DNA of 64,000 bases, taken from Bursaphelenchus xylophilus (taxonomy: Eukaryota; Nematoda; Chromadorea; Rhabditida; Aphelenchoididae). The stretch is taken from NCBI GenBank assembly GCA_904066235.2, contig CAJFCV020000002.1, forward strand, positions 6,386,001 to 6,450,000, read 5' to 3'. Of the stretch, positions 11,604 through 21,600 are shown in pieces. A model generated the notes under the pieces. The model saw only the letters and a list, made by a program, of their open reading frames with translations, was not told the DNA's origin and did no database searches. The position numbers and the translations under genes are program-made. Numbering within the stretch: the stretch's first letter is position 1; each line of letters begins with the position of its first letter.

Positions 11604-13584
11604 TCAACGGGTTGAGGATGTGATCGTGGTAAGAACGGCCTGTTTGTAACGCTGAGAGAGACCGGCCTGGAAGAACTTTAACACCGGGGAGTCCTGCAAC
11701 AAAAGAACCGTCAACAAAAAACGCCTTTGATCTTGATGTATAACTACGGACTGACTGTTCTGTTTCAACTTACACATTCGGAACATCCCACAATACTGAG
11801 AACATTGTCCAGATTTATTTTCTCTCGTTGTCGGCTTAATTGAAATACCAATTTAGCATGATTTAACCATTCGGATCGAGTGGAGCTGATGATAGATAAC
11901 AAAACCTGTTCGTTTATGTCCAAATCTAATCAAAATGTGAAGCCATAATGTAATCTTACCAGTGAGAGCTTTGAAATAGCGATCAACAATCTTTGGTTTC
12001 TTTGTCGACTTCTTGGGCATATTTTCAACAATAATTTCAAATCCCATATTCTCCAGGATCTCAGTTCGCGGCTCAGTCTTCAGAGAAACCACATAGGCAG
12101 ACGAAAATTCGTCCGGTGGAATCACGGTCTCTAATTTACATCCAACAAAGTTACTTCTACAAATGTTTTTAGATAAAAGAACACAAAACTTACTTATAAT
12201 AATCAACATAAACATTAGAATTGGAAGTTATCTTAACACAACCCATCGGAAGGAGATGGGCAAAGGCAAACAAGAATAACTTCCGAGCCAAATGATCGTC
12301 TGACTTGACAATCAACTGAAAGTAAAGCGCTTAGGAGATCATACTCAGCAATATCCCTCGTAGAACAAGAACTTACTTGATCTCCAACAACAAGACACCA
12401 GATCAGAGACATTAAAAAGTTCATGTTCATATCAGCCAGTCTTCGGGATAAATATTTGAGCGTTTGGATGTGACATATGGTCTGTTGAGAAGAAAACGAG
12501 GTAATGACGTCCGTCTCGTCCAAAGGATGGTAATCTCTTTCCATGGATACCAACATATCCTGAGTTGGGACCCCTTCGAGTACCGTATCTCTTAACAATG
12601 CAGTCTGTGTTCGTAGTAAAAACAACATTTGTCTGTAAAAGTCGTCGACTGTAACTTCGGAAAACTCACCGATGCAAAACATGATAAATTTCATTGTTAT
12701 TTACAATTGTGGTCAGACTTCTAGAAGTATCCAGCGAGAATTTCTTGGGAAAAAAGGTGGTCGGCATGAGCCCAATTCTATTTACAGCCGTTGCCATTGC
12801 CACATCACCGCCCGGATCTTGTTCCATTGCGAAAACCTCCACGGCCTGATTCTGGAGTCGCGTTATAACAGCTGCAAATCCGTTCAAAAAGAAATCGTAA
12901 TTGTTGAGAAGCATGTAGTGATCCATGCTGACCACAACTAAACTGTAAGACCGATGAAATCCTCTTGCTTTCGCGTCCCTGAGCCTAAAAAATGAACATT
13001 CAAAATTTTAGGTAAGAAAAGGCTTACTTGAATGTATAAGAAAGAGTATATCCATTCTCCTGATCTCCATACAACACAGCTCCTTCCTTATCAAAATCTT
13101 CATTCTTTATGACTTTAGAATTGTCAGAACAATTTGGTTCCATAAATAATGGCGACGAGATCTCCACACTCAGAGATCTTATACATGTCTGTTTCACAAT
13201 TTGATAGACCCGTTCATTCATTGGAACCTAAAAATAAGCAATAAAATTAAACACGCTTACTTGAGTGCTGACATAGCTGGTTTGCGCATCGTGATCATTC
13301 GAAACAATTCCAATTCCATTTCCAAAGGACGAACAAGCTGCACATCGAGGTTCTTCATCTACAATTTCAGCTCCAAAATCGCCATCTCCATAAATTTCTG
13401 GCTGCGAATCAGAGTCTAGACAAGATGAGGACGCGCCCAAGGGTGGAGATTGGCTCGAAATGCTGTCAGACGAATTAGAAGTCGCCTTTTTGGTCGAGAT
13501 CGGACTTCTGAGGGGCTGACAGGTCATGACCACCCTGGGGCCATGGTTCTCACAAAAATAGCATAAGGCGAGAACTGCTTGCAT
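11604..13584 (-). CDS. flcn-1: Folliculin (FLCN) homologue
   Basis: Folliculin is a longin/DENN protein that acts with FNIP as a GAP for RagC/D at lysosomes and controls mTORC1, TFEB/HLH-30 and AMPK signalling. The start MQAVLALCYFCENHGPRVV matches the folliculin N-terminus. Exon 2 gives CIRSLSVEISSP and GDQENGYTLSYTFK. Exon 3 gives DAKARGFHRSYSLVVVSMD and later LLEGVPTQD-like text (VLEGVPTQDMLVSME). The C-terminal exons encode EWLNHAKLVFQL and VLKFFQAGLSQRYKQAVL, which align with the end of human FLCN. At least eight exons are separated by 31-60 nt introns (for example donors at 13261 and 13027). Stop at 11604. A CACGTG E-box lies about 180 bp upstream of the ATG. Identification is strong. 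Confidence 0.93.
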
Positions 13585-13764
13585 TCAGGATTTAAATATG
13601 GGTAGAGACATTAAAAAGGACTCACGTTTTTACGTGAAGAAAAAATAAAATAGCAAATGACATCAGAACTCGAAAATAAATTCAATTGTGACACTTCGTC
13701 ACGTTAGAATCGACTTTATCACCAAAATATTATTTTTGCGTCAAAGGGGTTGAACGTCATCCTT

Positions 13765-13770
13765 CACGTG
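13765..13770. promoter_or_regulatory. E-box (CACGTG) upstream of folliculin
   Basis: The palindromic hexamer sits about 180 bp upstream of the folliculin ATG, in the context TTCACGTGTG, near the TFEB/HLH-30 CLEAR core. A second element, TCACGTTTTTACGTGA at about 13622-13637, is an inverted repeat of TCACGT closer to the gene. Function is inferred only from motif and position. Confidence 0.35.
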
Positions 13771-13789
13771 TGAATCGCACAAAATCTGT

Positions 13790-14310
13790 CGAAGAGATGA
13801 AAAATTGCAGCAAGTGTGTGTTGAACCTCGAAGAGAATGCGCTCATGTCTCTGATTGTGAGCCATATCGTCACATTTGCGGAAAGTGACACTTGCGGAAT
13901 TGTGAAACTCACGGAATTCGGAAAAAATGCTTTATAGATTCCGGTATTGACCTAAAATATATAGCCCTTTATTATATATATTATATTCTAGTGGGATAGA
14001 AATATTCTCTGGTCATTTAAAATGCTTCCAACCTTGGTTCAGGTATTGATCAAGCTGGTCAGCTATCTCAGACGGCGTACGGTGAACCGATCGTTAATAC
14101 AAATTATGTAAATATCAACAAAAGAAGTCTCAGGGGTCGTATTGAACAGATTGCAAGAGATCGTGCCCATAAAATCAGAACACGGGCGACAGATCTACTT
14201 GGGGGCAGGAACATTTACGTTGGCAGTACAGCCATCTTTTGCATGGATCCAGAGACTGGATGCCCGTCTCAGTCACTCAGCTGTTTCAAATGGATCTATA
14301 AGAATTTGTA
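13790..14310 (+). pseudogene. Possible cysteine-rich gene remnant with an in-frame TGA
   Basis: A plus-strand frame reads VCVEPRRECAHVSDCEPYRH then ICGK, a TGA at 13886-13888, and continues HLRNCETHGIRKKCFIDSG. A donor near 13945 (GTATTGACC) and acceptor near 14042 (GGTTCAG) join in phase to GIDQAGQLSQ..., ending CFKWIYKNL and TAG near 14309. The spacing of cysteines resembles a small secreted disulphide-rich protein, but no first exon, signal peptide or family could be found. The first part partly resembles a repeat (CGGAA blocks), so coding status is doubtful. Most likely a decayed gene; read error or recoding are alternatives. Confidence 0.25.
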
Positions 14311-14725
14311 GTAAAATTCTTTATTTCAGTAATACCTAGATAAATATTGGTGAGTAAATTAATACTGTTAACCCTTTCCGGACGAGTTTCCAGATCGGAT
14401 CAGTGTAGGATTTGTTATTGATCTTTTATAGCCAGACCATAGGAATTGTGGTGGGCCATTTCTTGTCCACAGCTGAGTTATAGCCTCCGGCGATATGGTG
14501 AGCGGTCGCCATACCTTGGCCGAACGCTTGACGAACACAATAATTAGCAAATATCCTCCTTTCAACCGTCAGAAAAGACAACAAAATTGGTGTGACGACC
14601 AAAAAAGCGATTAAAAGACGGTTTTTTGTCTAAAATTATTTTCTCCGCCGATGCAGGAGTGTATTCGGCGGAGAATCTGGTCTTATTTCTATTACAAAAA
14701 GAGTTTTTTTGGACACGTTTGCTGA

Positions 14726-15506
14726 CAAGGGAATGGACTTTATGTGTAAATCGATTTTGGCTTGGGACCTGGTCAAATCGAAAGGTGTGTGGTAGTCGAT
14801 TATTCACTTGGGGGGAAATCTCTGCGCGGGGCTTCAAAGCCGAGAAAATCAGCTTCAAAGTTTGGACGAAAATCAAAGGATAGGGATCCCGGAAAAGGAG
14901 CGATAAAAATTGTGAAGCAGTGGCCGAGTGGTCAGTGCGCTCGCTTTTTGCGCAAAAGGTCGCAAGTTCGAATCTGCTTCCATTCATAACTTTTTTAGAC
15001 AAAAAGTTCTATTAATTTTTTCCCCTGGACTCGATTATCGATGCAAGAAGTATATTTTAAACGGAACTTTTCCATTTTCAACTGCTTCGCACCTTCCCTT
15101 TACAGTTTTAGAGCGCAGGGCGCACCATCAACCTGATGTATTCAAAAACAACTTTCCATTATGTTAACGTTTTTATCTATACCTATTTTTAATATGTACA
15201 ACCGGATTAGCACGAAGAAAGCAAAAGTAAAAACGATAAATGATGTGAGCTTGGAAAGACTCGAACCTGCAACCTTTTGCGCAAAAAGCGAGCGCCCTGA
15301 CCACTCGGCCACTGCTTCACACTTTTTATCGCTCCTTTTCCGGGATCCCTATCCTTTGATTTTTGTCCAAACTTTGAAGCCGATTTTCTCGGCTTTGAAG
15401 CCCCGCGCAGAGATTTCCCCCCAAGTGAATAATCGACTACCACACACCTTTCGATCTGACCAGGTCCCAAGCCAAAATCGGTTTACACATAAAGTCCATT
15501 CCCTTG
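14726..15506. mobile_element. CAAGGGAA foldback element 1 with tRNA-like modules, TSD TGA
   Basis: Terminal inverted repeats of about 255 bp begin CAAGGGAATGGACTTTATGT. The 3-bp target duplication TGA is at 14723-14725 and 15507-15509. Each repeat ends internally at a tRNA-like module (14914-14980 plus; 15256-15318 minus) whose B box faces the centre. The central spacer is unique. No protein is encoded; open frames such as RFELATFCAKSERTDHSAT are translations of the tRNA-like segment. Inserted within the larger CCCTTTCCGG element. Confidence 0.85.
14914..14980 (+). ncRNA. tRNA-like module in the left arm of element 1
   Basis: Sixty-seven nt starting GAAGCAG and ending CTGCTTC, a perfect 7-bp acceptor-like stem. 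An A-box-like GTGGCCGAGTGGTC and a B-box-like AAGTTCGAATC are present. The anticodon and T stems are imperfect and no clear anticodon loop forms, so this is not a functional tRNA gene. It is a tRNA-derived Pol III promoter-like unit; its D-arm resembles tRNA-Ser/Leu. Equivalent units lie at 15256-15318 (-), 20812-20875 (+) and 21154-21220 (-). Confidence 0.55.
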
Positions 15507-15639
15507 TGAGCGCCAACAAGTGACGAAAACTTTCCGCTGAATTTCTTGAAACATCCTGTATTATTCACTAGGGTAACCGCTTTCATTTCGGTATGGAGGT
15601 GCCCACTCGTCCGGAAAGGGTAAATTAAAAAAAATATTA

Positions 15640-18600
15640 TCATCCTTCCATTATCGTCCAGAGTTTGTAATCGTCGGTTTGGGACTGCTGCCTTATGCCG
15701 AACGCCGTCTTTGATGAGCAACATATTTGTATTAATTCCACAGAGGAGGGACCACAAGAATACCCAGGAGCACAATCGGAACTATTCCGACATCTACAAT
15801 GAGGGTAATTTTCTGTTTATTAGCACAGCCCTCCTACCTTCTGGCATGATTTAACCTTTCGTCAATGTCCGGGACTTTACCCGGAGGGCAAAACGCGATA
15901 AAAGAACAGCAAAACGAATCCCCGGAGGGCCCTGTTTTGCAGACGTAACCAGTGGGACAAGCCGATGAAAGCTCTGTAACAGCACATTTAATTGGCTGAT
16001 CGTCTTTAACATTCCTATAGGGTATCCTGAAAACTATTTGATCAAGAGACTTGACGACTTACCTGTTCTCCGGACATAAATCATGAGTTTTGGAGCTTGC
16101 ACAACAAATAGAGCTTCCTGTTGTAGTCGAATTAGAGCATTCGTGCTCTGCAGGACAATCCTCATTTGCAGTGCAGAAGATACTATGGCCAGAATGAAGG
16201 AAGGTACCTCGGCCGAGACATCTGTGTTTCTTCTCAAAATTAGGAATACAACAAACTCGGACATCTGAATTCTGTAGAAGAGATTACTTTATATGACTCA
16301 CCTTCCAGTCCAGGAACTCCCTGACATTTCCCATTTTCTCCACATTCTCCATCTTCTACACATCTCTGAGTAGGCAATCTTAAAGAGTAATCTTCGTTAC
16401 ATTCCAGTTGTTGGCAGCAATGTCCTCTGATTTCATTTGGCTCAGGATGACATGTAGAAGTTCCTGGGCATTCTCTCGAGTCAAAACATTGGTTATCTCC
16501 ATCCGGAACAAGAATACTATCCTCCGGACATATATTCCTGACCTCCTTGCGGCTAGATAATCTGGCTGAAGATCTGTTCATTTTCTACCGTAATCCTTCC
16601 TCTTACCGTAACTGACTATGACAACACACATTGATCCCTCTTTGGGTGGACAATGCACATATGTATGTGGGAGGACAACAATCAGGGGTGTTCAAATAAT
16701 TACATTGAACCATCTCTTGCCCCACATAAGCCGGGATACTGCCATCCATGCACATGATCTGATTCCCATAGTAAGATGATTGGACTGGGCGGTTAATTTG
16801 GATTGCTGGGAGCGGTCTGATGTTAGAATTGATGGGACAACAGATATGAACTTGGGCCACATTGGAAGGTTGACATGAGAAATTGAGAGGACACGGGTTG
16901 GGGATCGTATTGGAGAGGGTGCAGAGACGAGGGGCATTGTTGATGATGTAGGGAGTTATGTTTGGAGTACTGCATTGCAAGTTGGATGCAAGACGACAAC
17001 AAACGAACACCCCTGACACTGAGGATTGTGCACATGAAAACCCCTAGAAGATTTCGGTTTTAAAGAAATGTAAAGCAGATTGCTGTCTACAACGACCTCT
17101 ACAAGTCTCAAGATGGACTGTTTGTGTTTTCAGGACACCCGGTGAAACTTAGAAAATTTTTGCAAAGATTTTCAATTGGATTTCCCGGACTTCGAAAATC
17201 TTTGTGTTTCCGGTTAAAACAAAGTCGCCAAATTCGATGAAAAAATTTAAAAAAAGCAAAGTTTACAGAAGTACCAAGTGCTTAAACACTAATTTGAATG
17301 TTGATCATACAGTAAACCTAAATTTAATTGCCACATCCCACAAAAAAATTCAATTATATTCTCACCATGGTTGAACACGTAAAACAGTGAGATTTTATTA
17401 TTTTACCTCTACGCGTTTTTACAAACCAGCTCAATATTTCTGAAAGTTGTAATTACCGTAACCCCAGTATACGGTATTTTTTGAAACTAAAAATTTGTGC
17501 TTTCTTCTGGTGGTTACTTTTATATTTAGTAATGTTGAAAAGTAATTTTTTGAAATTTTTCTAAAAATATGGTTTTTCGAAGTTGTTGATTTCGAAAATC
17601 ATGTCGATTTTTTCTACACTTTATTATTATACAGGGTGGGGCATCTTTGTGGCCCGATTTGAATTGGCTATAACTTCTTTAGTTTTTGGCCAAATCTTAA
17701 AATTCTTTTTTCCCCTGAATCGTCAGCCAACCCCATTTTGTTTGATACCAAATATGTTATACATAGTAAGTGTATATCTACAGTTATCGGATTTATTCTC
17801 GGAGTTCATTTTTTCGGTCGTTTTTTGGTTGTTTTTTCGGTCTTTCCCGGTGTGTCCGAAAATGGAGTACGGTGCGGAAGAAAAATACGGTGGAATTTCC
17901 CCTCCCGAAAATCGACGATGAGAATAAGAACAAAAAGTGAAGCTCAACCTCCAGAGTTCGTCGAATGGTCCTTGGTGAAGGCATTCCCTCGGTTCTGGCC
18001 AAACTTGGTGTACTCATATGCGGATTTTCTCGGAATTTTGACAAAACTTCTTAAATTTTCAGCTCCGTTCGTACTCATCTTTCCTGCTTTTTTTGTTTCC
18101 TGTTAACGCTGCCAGTCTCAAGGAACTTATTCCACGAACGTCGAATTGTCTTGCGACCTGGAGGTTAGGCATTACGTCCGTATTTCATGCGGTATCCCCA
18201 TTTGAAAATTTAGCGCCGAACCGTACTTGCTATACCAAACCACAGACCAAGCCTTTTCTTCCACACCGGACTCCATTTTCGGACACACCGGGAAAGACCG
18301 AAAAAACAACCGAAAAACGACCAAAAAAATGAACTCCAAGAATAAATCCAATAACTGTAGATGACACTCACCTATGTATAACATATTTGGTATCAAACAA
18401 AATGGGGTTGGCTGACGATTCAGGGAAAAAAAGAATTTTAAAATTTGGCCAAAAACTAAAGAAGTTATAGTCAATTCAAATCGGGCCACAAAGATGCCCC
18501 ACCCTGTACAATAGATAGGTGACGACCTGACCTAAAGAAAGTGTCGTGACCATCATAGTCAAGCATTGAGAACATTTTCGGGTAATTTTTGGCAACCTCC

Positions 18601-21600
18601 TTGACCTCGGTCGCGAGTCGCGATCTAAGTCCTGATTGTGACCTATTATTATAAAGTGCAGAAAAAATGAACACGATTTTCGAAATCAGCAACCTCGAAA
18701 ACCCCTAAATCCAGTATTTTTAGAAAAATTTCAAAAAGTTACTTTTTAACATTACTACATAAGAAAAAAGTAATAATCAGAAAAAAACCCGAAATTAATA
18801 ACGGTCAATCTATTCAGATAGTCCTTATCTTTGATTTTTCCCCGGTTCCGGAAGTGTTCCGCTATTCCGGAAGTGTCCAAATTCCGGAAATGTCTTGACG
18901 CGAAAATCCAAACTGCTCCAACTCTTGTCCCGAAACATATACATAATATTCAACGAACCTGCGGGCATTGACGATCAAGGGGATGCTGGCAGAAATGGTA
19001 AGCGCCTTCTGAATCCTCGAACGGACTCCATCCCGTGGGGCATGTGAGATCGGCAGCAGGCGGCCGAAGCGTCGGTTCAAATGGAGGAAATGGCTCAGGA
19101 GTTGGATTAGGGCCAGGTGAATTGCTGGGACAGCAGACATTCGTATTGGCTTGACTTGAACTTTGACAAACATAGTTAACTGGACATTCGCTTGGAAAGG
19201 CGAACAGATTGCACCGAAATGGAGTCCCTGGATGGGTGAAACACTTGATGCTTAACCTACCGAACTGTTGAGAGTAAGGGACATCTCCATTTTGACATAA
19301 CACTTGACTGCGACCGTGGCCACAGCATACCCAGGCGCTCAAAGAATTGGATAATTGACATGTATAGCCAGACACCTGGAAGATCTAAAGTTATTTGATT
19401 CGACTTACGGGGCACGTACTTCCAGGGCCGGTGCATCTTTCTATCTGATTGTTGGGCAATAGCAAAGCTGACATGCCCTCTGGGCATACCCGGGGAGCAT
19501 TTGATGATTGGCAACAAACTGCACTTTGGACTTGATTCGGTGATCGGAGACACTGACTGTCAGCCGGACAGTCGTTTTGATTGTTGACATTACAATGAAT
19601 CTGTGGTTCATGGTAAAAACAGCATTTTGGCAACTTACCGGCCCATTTACTCCAATAACTACCGTATAACTAACCGGGCAGGTAGCGGTGGTTGGCAAAG
19701 AACAGCAAATATAAGTTCCCGAGTTTGCAACAGATTGAGAGCAAGTAAACCCAGTGGGACAGGGGTTGATCTGCTGAGGAGTGCAGATCCTTGGACGTCC
19801 ATTATCCTGTAAATTAATTTTAGCATAATTATTATCATCATACCAGGTACAATGACTGCTGATTCGGACAAATATGGGCATTCGAATTGACTCGGGAACA
19901 ACAGACCGAACTTTGAGGCTGATTGGCCGAAGGGATGCAGATGTATCTAGAGCAAGGTTAATGTCTATCTTGACATCCATCTTACCCATTATCACACTGA
20001 TTCCCTCGATTAAGATCACAAGGGACAAATCCGGCGGTAGATGGCTGAGGAATGCTATCAGCTGGACAAAGAGGAGTCTCCGAGGTGGCTGAGAAACAAC
20101 AAATCATCATCTGATAAGAATTCAACGCTGATTGACAAGTGGATCTGCAACTTGTAACAAAGAAGTTGCTTTTCACTTACAGCCTGGGACAATCATTGCT
20201 GTAGGCGTCACAGAATCTGTTCCTCCCGTTTTCCAAAACTTCTATTTGGCCAGGATTGGGACATCTGAATCTGGATTCGTCCCTTTGATTATCCGAAGGG
20301 CCACAGCAGATGTTCACATTCCCATCTTCCAGGGATGTTGCGCAAATAAAGCCGGCACTGCATTCGCCTCTGGTCCCTGGGGAAAAACACTGACGTTCTT
20401 GGCGATTCAGAATCTCAGGGCCAACATATTGTAGAGGGCACGTGTAATCCCGATCGAGAGAAGTGACCAAACTGAGCTGTTTTAGTCTCGATTGGGCTCT
20501 CATCAAAGGAGAACAACAAATAAATTGCCGAGTTTGTGAGGAGAGAAGACAACTGTTCGAACAGTCATTACTATTCGGTTTACAGTACTTAAATTACAGT
20601 AATAAAATCAATAAATTAGCTTACAAGGGAATGGACTTTATGTGTAAATCGATTTTGGCTTGGGACCTAGTCAGATCGAAAGGTGTGTGGTAGTCGATTA
20701 TTCACTTGGGGGAAAATCTCTGCGCGGGGCTTCAAAGCCGAGAAAATCGGCTTCAAAGTTTGGACGAAAATCAAAGGATAGAGATCCCGGAAAAGGAGCG
20801 ATAAAAAGTGTGAAGCAGTGGCCGAGTGGTCAGTGCGCTCGCCTTTTGCGCAAAAGGTTGCAGGTTCGAATCTTTCCAAGCTCAAATCATCATTTATCGT
20901 TTTTACTTTTGCTTTCTTTGTGCTAATCCGGCTATACATTTAAAAAAGGGGTATAGATAAAAAAGTTAACATAATGGAAAGTTGTTTTTGAATACATCAG
21001 GTTGATGGTGTGCCCTGCGCTCTAAAACTGTAAAGGGAAGGTGCGAAGCCGTTGAAAATGGAAAAGTTCCGTTTAAAATATACTTCTTGCCTCGATAATC
21101 GAGTTCAGTGGAAAAAAAATAATAGAAGTTTTTGTCTAAAAAAGTTATGAATGGAAGCAGATTCGAACTTGCGACCTTTTGCGCAAAAAGCGAGCGCACT
21201 GACCACTCGGCCACTGCTTCACACTTTTTACCGCTTCTTTTCCGGGATCCCTATCCCTTTCCTTTGATTTTCGTCCAAACTTTGAAGCCGATTTTCTCGG
21301 CTTTGAAGCCCCGCGCAGAGATTTTCCCCCCAAGTGAATAATCGACTACCACACACCTTTCGATCTGACTAGGTCCCAAGCCAAAATCGATTTACACATA
21401 AAGTCCATTCCCTTGTTAAACTTACCTTAAGTTGGTTGTTTTCCAGGATCCAACCCTTAGGGCATAACTGGGCGGAAAGAATTTTGGTTCGACAACAAAT
21501 AAAAGTTTTAGGAACATTACTGAAACGTCACTTGGTGTTAATAGTGAGCAAAAAATTACCTCGCTCGACATTTCGTATCCACGGGACACGAATCGATCTT

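Larger units (their letters stand above)
14367..15624. mobile_element. piggyBac-like MITE (short TIRs) with a nested foldback element
   Basis: TAACCCTTTCCGGACGAG at 14368-14385 is mirrored by CTCGTCCGGAAAGGGTAA near 15606-15623. The left end is preceded by T, making TTAACCC, which resembles piggyBac termini with a TTAA target; the right end reads GGGTAAATT, an imperfect TTAA. No transposase is encoded. The 781-bp CAAGGGAA element occupies the right half. Inside the left part is a perfect 11-bp hairpin (14641-14651 with 14665-14675). Superfamily assignment is inference from the termini. Confidence 0.5.

Noticed and set aside
14914..14980. Functional tRNA-Ser/Leu gene
   Set aside because: Only 67 nt, with no proper anticodon loop or T stem; the copies lie in transposon TIRs.
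14562..15523. Open frames translating to RFELATFCAKSERTDHSAT-like peptides, repeated near 20660-21340
   Set aside because: They are translations of the tRNA-like segments and TIRs of the foldback elements, appear in both orientations, and have no codon or family support.
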